In this document: positions 32,892 through 41,134 of the stretch, in pieces
How positions within the stretch are numbered: the first letter of the stretch is position 1
Layout: each line of letters starts with the position of its first letter
Assembly: GCF_016862075.1 (NCBI RefSeq)
Contig: NZ_BOMG01000014.1
Span: forward strand, 62,001-126,000
Length of the DNA stretch: 64,000 nt
Direction: 5' to 3'
From: Actinoplanes couchii
Lineage (GTDB): Bacteria; Actinomycetota; Actinomycetes; Mycobacteriales; Micromonosporaceae
Translations under genes and position numbers: made by a program
Notes under the pieces: model-generated
The model's input: the letters and a program-made list of their open reading frames with translations, nothing else
Told to the model about the DNA's origin: nothing
The model's database searches: none

Positions 32892-34100
32892 ATGAAGGTA
32901 CGCCTGAGCCGTCACCCGTCATGGGTGGTCAACGCCGTCATCGGCGTAGTGCTCGTCGCCGGGGCCTACACGGTGTACGAGACATTTTCCGGATCCGATG
33001 ACGGGGGGACGGCCGCAGCGGCCTCCGAACGTACGGTCAACGTTCAGCAGGGCACGGTCACCAAGACCGCGACCGCGGACGGAACCCTGGAGAGCGCGAG
33101 CACCGCGAGTGCCACGTTCGAGACCAGCGGCACCGTGACCGCGATCAGCGTGAAGGTCGGCGACAAGGTCAAGAAGGGTCAGACGCTCGCGAAGGTCGAC
33201 CCGGCCGCCGCCCAGCGCAGCCTGGACGCCGCCGAGGCCGACCTCGACGCCGCCCAGGACGCCCTGGACCGGGCCGAGACCGCGAAGTCCGACACCACCG
33301 AGGCGGAGAACCAGGTCGCCACGGCGAAGCTGGCCGTCACCGAGGCCGAGGCCGGTGTCGACGGCACCGTGCTGACCGCCCCGATGGCCGGCACGGTCAC
33401 CGCCCTCAACGGCACCCTGGGCGGTTCGGCTTCTGGGAGCAGCAGCTCGGGGTCGTCCACCGGCGGCGGTGCTTCCACCGGCGGCAGCTCGTCCTCTTCT
33501 TCCAGTAGCAGCAGCGGCTTCGTGGAGATCGCCGACCTCACCAAGATGCAGGTGTCGGCCAGTTTCGCCGAGGCGGACGCGACGAGCCTCAAGGAGAAGC
33601 AGGTCGCCACGGTCACCTGGAACGCGCTCAGCGGCGTCGAGCAGAGCGCGAAGGTCGCCGCGATCGACCCGTCGGCCACCACCTCGAACAGTGTGGTCAC
33701 CTACGGCGTCACGCTGACCCTGGACAAGGTGCCTACCGGCGCGAAGGTCGGCCAGACCGTCTCGGTGTCGGTCACCACCGGCGCCAAGGAGAACGTGGTG
33801 CTGGTCAACGCGGCCGCGATCACCACGGTCGGCAGCCGGCACACGGTCACCGTGGTGGCGAACAACGTGCAGGAGACCCGGTCGGTGGAGATCGGCCTGG
33901 AGGGCGACTCGGCCACCGAGATCACCTCGGGGCTGACCGCCGGTGAGCAGGTCGTCGTGAAGACCACCTCGACCAGCACCGGCAGCGGCAACCAGCAGGG
34001 CTTTCCGGGCGGCGGCAGTGGTTTCGGCGGCGGTGGCCTCACCGGTGGTGGCGGTGGCCCCGGCGGGGGCGGCGGTCCGGGTGGCGGGGGCGGCCGATGA
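32892..34100 (+). CDS. membrane-fusion (MacA-like) adaptor with Ser/Gly linkers
   Basis: A 402-residue adaptor: anchor about 11-30, lipoyl halves TASATFETSGTVTAISVKVG and GTVLTAPMAGTVTALNGTLG, a short coiled coil (105-152), and a beta-barrel (MQVSASFAEADATSLKEKQV). A Ser/Gly insert (178-208, with a long Ser run) follows the second lipoyl half, and the C terminus is a 40-residue Gly-rich tail. It is coupled to the ABC ATPase gene (ATGA overlap). With the ATPase and permease it forms a MacAB-like exporter without an outer-membrane partner. Confidence 0.9.
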   Translation: MKVRLSRHPSWVVNAVIGVVLVAGAYTVYETFSGSDDGGTAAAASERTVNVQQGTVTKTATADGTLESASTASATFETSGTVTAISVKVGDKVKKGQTLAKVDPAAAQRSLDAAEADLDAAQDALDRAETAKSDTTEAENQVATAKLAVTEAEAGVDGTVLTAPMAGTVTALNGTLGGSASGSSSSGSSTGGGASTGGSSSSSSSSSSGFVEIADLTKMQVSASFAEADATSLKEKQVATVTWNALSGVEQSAKVAAIDPSATTSNSVVTYGVTLTLDKVPTGAKVGQTVSVSVTTGAKENVVLVNAAAITTVGSRHTVTVVANNVQETRSVEIGLEGDSATEITSGLTAGEQVVVKTTSTSTGSGNQQGFPGGGSGFGGGGLTGGGGGPGGGGGPGGGGGR

Positions 34101-34840
34101 AACCGGTCCTCCAGGTCACCGACCTCAAGAAGATCTACGGTACGGGTGAGGCCACCGTCCACGCCCTGCGCGGGACGACGATGACCGTGCACCGCGGCGA
34201 CTACGTGGCGATCATGGGCTCGTCCGGCTCCGGCAAGTCGACGCTGATGAACATCCTGGGCGCGCTCGACATCCCCACCTCCGGGCAGTACCTGCTCGAC
34301 GGGGTGGACGTCAGCCGCCTCTCCGACGGTCAGCTGGCCCTGGCCCGGAACCGGCTCATCGGCTTCATCTTCCAGTCGTTCAACCTCATCCCCCGGACCA
34401 GTGCGGTGGCCAACGTCGAGCTGCCCCTGGCGTACGCCGGAGTGAAACCGAAGGAGCGACGTCGCCGCGCGATGGCCGCCCTGGACACCGTCGGCCTCGC
34501 GGCCCGGGCCGATCATGAGCCGAATCAGCTCTCCGGCGGCCAGCAGCAGCGGGTCGCGGTGGCCCGTGCGCTGGTCACCGAGCCGGCGCTGCTGCTCGCC
34601 GACGAACCGACCGGCAACCTGGACTCCAAGTCCACCGACGACGTGCTGCAGGTCTTCGACGACCTGAACACGGCCGGCCGGACCATCGTGATCATCACGC
34701 ACGAGGACGAGGTCGGCGCCCGCGCCAAACGGCTGATCCGGCTGGTCGACGGCGCGATCGTGAGCGACATCAGGCAGTCGCCGATCCACCTGCCCCCGGT
34801 CGGCGCCGGCTTCGCTCTGAGCGGACGGCACACCCGATGA
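34097..34840 (+). CDS. MacB/LolD-type ABC transporter ATPase
   Basis: A 247-residue ATPase: Walker A MGSSGSGKSTLMNILG, Q loop FIFQSFNLIPRTSAVANVEL, signature NQLSGGQQQRVAVARALV, Walker B LLLADEPTGNLD and H loop IITHED. All catalytic residues are intact. This group drives mechanotransmission exporters with FtsX-fold permeases. It overlaps both the adaptor gene upstream and the permease gene downstream by 4 bp. Confidence 0.96.
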   Translation: MKPVLQVTDLKKIYGTGEATVHALRGTTMTVHRGDYVAIMGSSGSGKSTLMNILGALDIPTSGQYLLDGVDVSRLSDGQLALARNRLIGFIFQSFNLIPRTSAVANVELPLAYAGVKPKERRRRAMAALDTVGLAARADHEPNQLSGGQQQRVAVARALVTEPALLLADEPTGNLDSKSTDDVLQVFDDLNTAGRTIVIITHEDEVGARAKRLIRLVDGAIVSDIRQSPIHLPPVGAGFALSGRHTR

Positions 34841-36039
34841 GCTTCTTCGAGGTCATCCGCTTCTCGCTGCGCGGTCTCAGCGCCAACAAGCTGCGCTCCG
34901 CGCTGACCATGCTCGGCATCCTGATCGGTGTCGCCGCGGTGATCCTGCTGGTCGCGGTCGGCAACGGCTCGGCCAAGGCGATCAGCGACCGGATCGAGGC
35001 GCTCGGCACCAACACGATCACCGTGATGAGCACCGGCCGGGGCGGCTCCAGCAGCACGTCGCTGACCAAGGGCATGGCCGACGCGCTGGTCGACCCGGAG
35101 CTGGCGCCTGATGTCAAGAGCGTGTCGCCGGTGGTCAGCTCGTCGTCGGCGACCATGACGTACGAGGGCGCCGACCACGCGGTGGCCACCTTCGTCGGCA
35201 CCACACCCAGCTGGTTCGGCGCCTCCACCACCCCGGTCGGTGCGGGCGCCGCGTTCACCGACGACGACGTGGACCAGGGCCGCCGGGTGGTGGTGATCGG
35301 CCGGACCGTGGCCGAGGAGCTGTTCCCCGGTGTCGACCCGATCGACAAGCAGGTCACCGTCGGCGGGGCGCTGTTCACCATCGTCGGGGTGCTGCAGGAG
35401 AAGAGCTCCACCGGCTTCAACGACGCCAACGACACCGCGGTCGCCCCGCTCACCGCGGTCCAGCAGGTCCTCACCGGGTACGGCGCGCTCACCTCGATCA
35501 TCGTCGAGGCCGCCGACCCGGACCAGGTCGACGCCGCCCAGTCGCAGGTGTCCACGATCCTGAACCAGAAGCTGGACGTGGACGCGTCGTCGAACAGCAC
35601 GCCGTACCGGATCCAGAACGCGTCGTCGCTGCTGGAGACGCAGACCGAGACCGCCGACACGTTCACCACCCTGCTCGGGGCGGTGGCCGCGATCAGTCTG
35701 CTGGTCGGTGGCATCGGCATCACCAACATCATGCTGGTCACGGTCACCGAGCGGACCCGGGAGATCGGCATCCGCAAGGCGCTGGGGGCGCCGCGCCGGG
35801 TGATCCTGACCCAGTTCCTGATCGAGGCGACGCTGCTGAGTGTGCTGGGCGGTGGCCTGGGCGTGGCCGCCGCCCTGATCGGCAGCCAGTTCGAGATCGT
35901 CGGCGTCAAACCGGTGATCGTGCCCAGTTCCATCGGGCTCGCGGTCGGGGTCTCCGTCGCGATCGGCCTGTTCTTCGGCGGCCTGCCCGCCGCCCGTGCC
36001 GCCCGGCTGCGTCCGATCGACGCGCTGCGCTACGAGTGA
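34837..36039 (+). CDS. MacB-type ABC transporter permease (FtsX fold)
   Basis: A 400-residue permease: TM1 about 17-42 after FSLRGLSANKLRSALTMLGI, a large extracytoplasmic domain (MacB_PCD, about 45-275), then three helices including AVAAISLLVGGIGITNIMLV and the FtsX signature VTERTREIGIRKALGAPRRV. This is the half-size MacB lacking the fused ATPase, as usual in Gram-positives. It expels substrates from the outer leaflet or cell surface; the substrate is unknown (antibiotic, peptide or lipoprotein). Confidence 0.95.
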   Translation: MSFFEVIRFSLRGLSANKLRSALTMLGILIGVAAVILLVAVGNGSAKAISDRIEALGTNTITVMSTGRGGSSSTSLTKGMADALVDPELAPDVKSVSPVVSSSSATMTYEGADHAVATFVGTTPSWFGASTTPVGAGAAFTDDDVDQGRRVVVIGRTVAEELFPGVDPIDKQVTVGGALFTIVGVLQEKSSTGFNDANDTAVAPLTAVQQVLTGYGALTSIIVEAADPDQVDAAQSQVSTILNQKLDVDASSNSTPYRIQNASSLLETQTETADTFTTLLGAVAAISLLVGGIGITNIMLVTVTERTREIGIRKALGAPRRVILTQFLIEATLLSVLGGGLGVAAALIGSQFEIVGVKPVIVPSSIGLAVGVSVAIGLFFGGLPAARAARLRPIDALRYE

Positions 36040-36049
36040 GGACCCAGTT

Positions 36050-36589
36050 GTGACAACTCTGAACGACGAGACCGCGATCATTCCCGCCGTTTCCTCTGCG
36101 GGGGACGGCCTCTCCGCCGAACTGGCCGCCGCCGCTCCGAAGAAGTGGTGGAACAAGGGCACCGTCGTTCTCGGCGTGGCCGCCCTGCTGATGGGTGGGT
36201 TTGTCGGCGGCATCCAGGCCCAGAAGCAGTGGGGGACGTCCGCCAGCGCCTCGGCCAGCGGTTTCCCCGGCGGCGGCGGGCGCGGCGGCTTTCCCAGTGG
36301 GATGAGTGCCAGCGGAGCGCCGGGTGGGGGATTCGGCCAGCGGTCCACCGAGACCGCCGCGGCGAGTGCGGGCACCACCGGCAAGGTCAAGCTCGTCAAC
36401 GGCAAGACCATCTATGTCGAGACCGAGGACGGCAGCGTGGTGACCGTCAAGACCGACGGCGACACCACCGTCAGCACCGCTTCCAAGGGCAAGCTGAGCG
36501 ATGTCAGAACCGGACAGTCGATCACCGTCGAGGGCGAGACCGGCACCGACGGCACGGTGACGGCCAAGACCGTAACCGCTACCAAATGA
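36050..36589 (+). CDS. anchored DUF5666-like protein closing the export operon
   Basis: A 179-residue protein: cytoplasmic N terminus (DETAIIPAVSSAGDGLSAEL), one helix (about 39-56, VVLGVAALLMGGFVGG), a Ser/Gly-rich linker, then a small beta domain (KVKLVNGKTIYVETEDGSVV to GQSITVEGETGTDGTVTAKT) of the DUF5666 kind. The GTG lies 10 bp after the permease stop, inside AGTTGT-G-ACAACT (36046-36058). Likely a surface partner of the exporter; function unknown. Confidence 0.75.
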   Translation: MTTLNDETAIIPAVSSAGDGLSAELAAAAPKKWWNKGTVVLGVAALLMGGFVGGIQAQKQWGTSASASASGFPGGGGRGGFPSGMSASGAPGGGFGQRSTETAAASAGTTGKVKLVNGKTIYVETEDGSVVTVKTDGDTTVSTASKGKLSDVRTGQSITVEGETGTDGTVTAKTVTATK

Positions 36590-36616
36590 CCACTATGTGA
36601 CATAGGCGGGTACTTA

Positions 36617-36646
36617 TTGATGAACGCGCGTTCAGCTACCTAGGCT
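36617..36646 (+). promoter_or_regulatory. promoter with a 14-bp palindrome before the second LAL gene
   Basis: TTGATG (36617-36622) and TAGGCT (36641-36646) are 18 bp apart. The perfect palindrome TGAACGCGCGTTCA (36621-36634) overlaps the -35 and spacer, a typical repressor or activator site. Another palindrome, CTATGT-G-ACATAG, lies at 36593-36605. Candidate autoregulatory control. Confidence 0.5.
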
Positions 36647-36677
36647 GACCCCCTCAGAAGTTGGGGGGTGAGGCCGA

Positions 36678-39401
36678 GTGCCCGCTCTGCACGGCCGGGA
36701 GGCTCTACTCGCGGCCATCGAGACCAGGATCGCGACCGGTGGCGGGGTGGCTCTGCACGGGCCACCCGGCATCGGCCGGTCCGCGCTGCTGGACACCGTC
36801 GCCGACCACGCCACGGCCCGCGGCGAGTTGGTCCTCCGGCTGCGCCCGGCCCGCGGCGAGCGTGTCCTGGCGTACGCCGGAGTCGCTGATCTGGCTCGTC
36901 AGATCCCGGCCGCCGCCGTCGCCGCCCTGGCGCCCGCACCCCGGCACCTGCTCGCGGCCCTGCGCCGGGGCCGCCCGTCCCGCACCGGTGTGCCCGCCCT
37001 GGCCCGCCGCCTGGTCCTGCCCGAACTGCTCGCCCACTGCGCCCGCACCGCCCCGGTGCTGCTGGTCCTCGACGACGTGCAGTGGCTCGACCCGGAGTCG
37101 GCCGAGCTGATCGGGTTCGCCATGCGCCGCCGGCCCGGCAACCGGGTCCGGATGCTCGCCGCCGAACGCCGTCCCGGCCGCTCCCGGGCCGTCCGGCTCT
37201 GCCCCGCCCCGGTTCTCGAACTGGCCGTGCCACCGCTGTCCCCGGACGACCTGACCATCCTGCTCGAAGCCCGCGGCCTGCCCTGCCGCACCGCCAGCCA
37301 GCTGCACGAGGCCAGCGGCGGCAACCCGTTCCTGGCGCTCGCCCTGGCCGGTGCCGTCCCGCCCGGCCCGGCCTGGCGGCCCGCACCCCTGCCGGAGACC
37401 GTCCGCGACCTGGCCCGGGAACGCCTCGCCGAACTGTCCACCGAGGTCCGCGCGGCGCTGCTGACCGCCGCGCTGGCCACCGAACCGACGGTCACCCTGC
37501 TGCAGCGCGCCGGGCACGACGACGCGGTCCGGGAGATCCGCGCCGCCGCCGCGGCCGGGGCCGTCGACCTGGCCGGCGAATCGATCCGGTTCACACCCCC
37601 GCTGCTCGGGCAGGTGCTCGCCGACGAGACACCGGCCGCCGAGCGGGGCCGGGTGCACGCCGCGCTGGCCGCCGCCGCGTACGACCCGGTCGAGGCCCTG
37701 CGTCAGCAGGCCCTGCGCTCCGCCCGCCCGGACGCCCGGGTGGCCGCCGACCTCGCCGCCGCGGCCGGTCGCTGCGTGCGGCGCGGCGCCGAGCACACCG
37801 CCGCCGAGCTGTACCTGCTGGCCGCCGACCGCTGCCCACCGGAGCGCTGGCCGGACCGGCTGGACTGGCTGGTCACCGCCGCCCGGACGGCGCTCACCGG
37901 CGGCGCCCCGGCGCTGGCCGGCCGGGCCGCCGAGGCGGTGCTCGCGGCCGGCGCCCCGGCCGGGCACCGGGTCCGGGCCCGGGTCGTGCTGATCGACCTG
38001 GCCGGGCAGGGGCTGGCCGAGATGGGCGAGACGTTCGCGGCCGCGCTCGCCGAGGCCGGTGCCGATCCGGCGCTGCTCGCCCCGGTCCGGCTGAGGCTGA
38101 CCTGGGCGGCGTTCCTCACCGGTGACCTGGAGAGCGGGGCCGCCGACGCCCGGCGCGCCGAGGAGGCGGCTCGGCTGGCCGGCGACCTGACCACCGAGGC
38201 GATGGCGGTCACCATGAGCGCCCAGATCCAGCGGGTGCAGGGCGAGGCCCGCTGGCGCGACACCCTGGACCGGGCCCGGTCGCTGCCGGCCGCGCCCGCG
38301 CCGGACTGGCTGCACTACGGACCGCAGTACATGGCCGCCCGGTTCGCCCTCTTCGACGACCGGCTGGACGAGGCCCGCGCCGAACTGCTGACGCTGCTCG
38401 CGGTCGCCGAGCACGACCGGATCGGCGAGGCCCGGGTCGAGGTGCTGCGCAGCCTCTCCGAGGTGTCCACCCGGGCGGGCCGGTGCCAGGAGGCCTTGCG
38501 GTACGCCCATCGCGCCGCCGCCTCGGCCCAGCGCGCCGGGCTCAGCCCCGGGCCGACCTGGTACACCGCCGCCGTCGCCGAACTGGCCGGTGGCAGCCTG
38601 GAGGCGGCCGCCGGATTCGCCCGGCGCGGCATCCGCTCGTCGCTGCAGGAGGGCGACGGCCTCTACCTGCGGCGGCACCTGCACGCCCTGGGCCAGGCCG
38701 AGGTCCGCTCCGGCGACACCCGGGCCGGGGTCTCCACCCTGCGCCGGCTGCGCGACCTGGAAGCCGAGTCCGGCAGCTCCGACCCGATGATCGTGCGCTG
38801 GCGGGCCGACCTGGCCACCGCCCTGGCCGCCCTCGGCGAGCACACCGAGGCCGCCGCCACCCTCGACCTGGCCCGCAGCGCCGCCGAACGGATGGGTGGC
38901 GCCGGCCCGCTCACCGGCTACCTCGACCGGGCCGCCGCGATCGTCACCTCCGAGTCCGGGCAGGCCGACGCCGCCGCCGAGCTGGCCACCGCCGCCGCCC
39001 GGCACTTCGAGCAGATGCGCCAGCCGGTCGAGCAGGCGCACGCCCTGCTGGTGGTGGCCGGCGCCGAGCGGCGCCGACGTCGGTATGCGGCCGCCCGGCA
39101 GGCGATCGGCGAGGCACTGGCCCTTTTCCGTACGGCCGGGGCCCAGCCCTGGACCCTGGAGGCCGAACGGGCCCTGGCCCGGACCGAGGGCCCCGCCGAT
39201 CAGGGGCTGACCTCGACCGAGCTGCGGATCGCCGGCATGGTCCGGGACGGGGCCAGCAACCGGGAGATCGCCAGCCGGCTGTACCTGAGTGTGAAGACGG
39301 TGGAGGCCACCCTCACCCGGGTCTACCGCAAGCTCGGTGTCCGGTCGCGCACCCAGCTGCTCTCGGCCCTGCCGGTGGGGGAGATCACCAACCCGTCGTG
39401 A
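36678..39401 (+). CDS. LAL-type (large LuxR) transcriptional regulator
   Basis: A 907-residue regulator: STAND ATPase with GPPGIGRSALL (28-38) where Arg34 replaces the Walker A Lys, Walker B VLLVLDDVQWLDPESAEL, long TPR-like repeats, and a LuxR helix-turn-helix (GLTSTELRIAGMVRDGASNR, SRLYLSVKTVEATLTRVYRK). The GTG at 36678 follows GGGGGGTGAGG. A hairpin ACCCCC...GGGGGT just upstream could hide that ribosome site. It shares its Lys-to-Arg change with the LAL protein at 16653. Targets unknown; the export operon upstream is a candidate. Confidence 0.88.
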   Translation: MPALHGREALLAAIETRIATGGGVALHGPPGIGRSALLDTVADHATARGELVLRLRPARGERVLAYAGVADLARQIPAAAVAALAPAPRHLLAALRRGRPSRTGVPALARRLVLPELLAHCARTAPVLLVLDDVQWLDPESAELIGFAMRRRPGNRVRMLAAERRPGRSRAVRLCPAPVLELAVPPLSPDDLTILLEARGLPCRTASQLHEASGGNPFLALALAGAVPPGPAWRPAPLPETVRDLARERLAELSTEVRAALLTAALATEPTVTLLQRAGHDDAVREIRAAAAAGAVDLAGESIRFTPPLLGQVLADETPAAERGRVHAALAAAAYDPVEALRQQALRSARPDARVAADLAAAAGRCVRRGAEHTAAELYLLAADRCPPERWPDRLDWLVTAARTALTGGAPALAGRAAEAVLAAGAPAGHRVRARVVLIDLAGQGLAEMGETFAAALAEAGADPALLAPVRLRLTWAAFLTGDLESGAADARRAEEAARLAGDLTTEAMAVTMSAQIQRVQGEARWRDTLDRARSLPAAPAPDWLHYGPQYMAARFALFDDRLDEARAELLTLLAVAEHDRIGEARVEVLRSLSEVSTRAGRCQEALRYAHRAAASAQRAGLSPGPTWYTAAVAELAGGSLEAAAGFARRGIRSSLQEGDGLYLRRHLHALGQAEVRSGDTRAGVSTLRRLRDLEAESGSSDPMIVRWRADLATALAALGEHTEAAATLDLARSAAERMGGAGPLTGYLDRAAAIVTSESGQADAAAELATAAARHFEQMRQPVEQAHALLVVAGAERRRRRYAAARQAIGEALALFRTAGAQPWTLEAERALARTEGPADQGLTSTELRIAGMVRDGASNREIASRLYLSVKTVEATLTRVYRKLGVRSRTQLLSALPVGEITNPS

Positions 39402-39570
39402 CCTGCGCTTTGGCAACAGAGAGTGACCCGGGTTACCGGAATCCAGTGTTCGCCGTCACTTTCATAGCGAGAGTTTTACCTGGTGGATTTGGGGATGAAG
39501 CGCGGGTGCGGGATTGTTGTACTCGAACGTGGCGAGACATTCTCCGTCACTATCCGTCGAGGAGTTCGAC

Positions 39571-39789
39571 ATGCAGTTCATCCGTTCCGCCCGGACCGCC
39601 ATCTCTCACCGACTCGCCGAGCGCCGCGCTCACCGTCGCCTCAGCGACGAGCTCGCCGCGTTCCGCACGGCTGCCGAGCGCACCGAGCTCGACCTGATGC
39701 TGGGCCGGCACTCCGCCGAGGAGACCCGCGAGATCCACGCGATCCTCACCCGGCTGGACGCCGACCGCCGGCACGCCGACGCGCGGTAA
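39571..39789 (+). CDS. small charged helical protein, 72 aa
   Basis: MQFIRSARTAISHRLAERRA, then RTAAERTELDLMLGRHSAEE: highly charged, predicted all-helical, with no membrane segment. CGAGGAG lies seven bases before the ATG, so I prefer 39571 to the longer frame starting at 39514. Proteins of this look are common and uncharacterised in actinobacteria. Two hairpins follow. Nothing in the preceding 169-bp gap besides a probable promoter. Confidence 0.65.
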   Translation: MQFIRSARTAISHRLAERRAHRRLSDELAAFRTAAERTELDLMLGRHSAEETREIHAILTRLDADRRHADAR

Positions 39790-39881
39790 TCGCGCTGATT
39801 CTCCCGGGCCGGAGGGCCGGCCCGGTGGATCCGGTCGGGAGGGCCCGGTTCGTCCCTGGCGCCGCCCGGCCCTGATCCGGA

Positions 39882-39922
39882 CGGAAACCCCTGGTATGCG
39901 GTTCGCGTACCGGGGGTTTCCG
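39882..39922 (+). terminator. long hairpin after the small helical protein
   Basis: Fifteen-bp arms CGGAAACCCCTGGTA and TACCGGGGGTTTCCG with a single G-U wobble; the loop TGCGGTTCGCG can itself pair. A smaller hairpin, CCGGGCCGG-AGGG-CCGGCCCGG, lies at 39804-39825. No U tract. Probably terminates the small gene. Confidence 0.7.
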
Positions 39923-40161
39923 CATGTCTGACCCCGATGGGCCACGGGTTCCGTGTCGATGATCGCATTTTTAACACCCCTGTCTGTCGGGGCTCCGCCG
40001 AAGACGTAGGCTCCTCACGTTCCGGCGGCGATCACCGCTGGACAGCCGGTTCGACAGCCAAGCGGCCCAGAAGGCAGGCGGGCGCTCGGCCGGCAGATCC
40101 GCCGGTTACCCGGTTCACCGACCCACGACCCGGGCCGCCGGCGGATCCGCTCCCACCCTGG
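39923..40161. other. rest of the gap between convergent genes
   Basis: No gene is supported here. Arms GATCCGCCGG (40096-40105) and CCGGCGGATC (40138-40147) form a hairpin just downstream of the leftward hydrolase and are its likely terminator. An AT-rich ATTTTTAACACC lies near 39967. Confidence 0.5.
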
Positions 40162-41046
40162 TCAGATCAGGTGCTCGCGGAAGAAAGCGGCCAGTCTGGC
40201 CACGGCGGCGGTCACGTGCTCGTCGCGGTGGTACATCGAGATGTGTGTGCCACCCGCCACCACGAACAGCTCCTTCGGCTCGGCCGCCCGCTCCAGGGCC
40301 GCCCGGCTCAGGTACGCGGTGTTCGCCTCCGACCCGACGATCATCAGCAGCGGGCGCGGCGCGATCAGATGGATCATGGCGTACGAGTCGGCGCCGATCA
40401 CCTGGTCGAGGCTGCGCACCGGCCACGTGCCGCCGGCTCGTGGGTGTTCGCCCAGCGGGGTGCGGTAGTACTCGCGGGTCTCGTCGTCCACCGCATCGGT
40501 GATCCACTCCTGTCGCTGGACACCTTCACCCCGGGCTTCCGCGGTACGGGCGGCGGCGCTCGCCGCCAGCATCGCGCGCCTCACCTCCGGGCTCTGGCCA
40601 CCACCGAGCCCCTCCCGCATCACGGTGCCCAGATCGGCGGCGCTCACGGTGGCGACGGCCCGGATCCGGACATCGGTCTGTGCGGCGTACGGGACGTAAC
40701 CACCGGACGCGCAGATGCCCAGAGCGCCGATCCGGTCCGGGTCGATGTCGTCGTGGGCGGCCAGGAAACTCACCGCGCTCTTGACGTCCTCGGCCCGCTG
40801 GAACGGGTTCTCCAGGCCGCGCGGTTCGCCCTCGCTCTCGCCCTGATGGGCGGCGTCGAACACCAGCGCGGCGAACCCCTCCCGGGCCAGGCGCTCGGCG
40901 TACAAGCTCGGCGACTGCTCCTTCACCCCACTGCCGGGATGGCCGATCACCACGGCGGGAAGACGGCCGGCAGCCGGGGCATCCGGACGGAACAGGATGC
41001 CGGCGATGCGCAGGCCGCTGCTGAGGAACGTCACGTCGGTCTTCAT
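40162..41046 (-). CDS. alpha/beta hydrolase (DLH-like), unusual nucleophile region
   Basis: A 294-residue hydrolase: VVIGHPGSGVKEQSPSLYAE gives the oxyanion loop, and the nucleophile elbow reads GALGICASGGYVPYA, where Cys112 (G-x-C) or Ser114 could attack. The expected acid site reads MIVGSEANTAY, with Asn where Asp is usual and Glu next to it; His is in AGGTHISMYH. So the triad may be Cys-Glu-His or altered. ATG 41046 follows GTGAGGTC; the frame to 41100 overlaps the promoter. Divergent from the XRE regulator at 41135, which probably controls it. Substrate unknown. Confidence 0.85.
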   Translation of the reverse strand: MKTDVTFLSSGLRIAGILFRPDAPAAGRLPAVVIGHPGSGVKEQSPSLYAERLAREGFAALVFDAAHQGESEGEPRGLENPFQRAEDVKSAVSFLAAHDDIDPDRIGALGICASGGYVPYAAQTDVRIRAVATVSAADLGTVMREGLGGGQSPEVRRAMLAASAAARTAEARGEGVQRQEWITDAVDDETREYYRTPLGEHPRAGGTWPVRSLDQVIGADSYAMIHLIAPRPLLMIVGSEANTAYLSRAALERAAEPKELFVVAGGTHISMYHRDEHVTAAVARLAAFFREHLI

Positions 41047-41134
41047 GACCTCACTGTCACCGGCCCCGGCCGAGGTGAGAAGGGGACAGATCTGGCCCAC
41101 CCAGCGAGCCGGGACCGATGCCAGACTCGATCAC

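Noticed and set aside
39937..40161. Possible riboswitch or structured RNA in the gap
   Set aside because: Only terminator-like hairpins were found; no known aptamer consensus could be matched.
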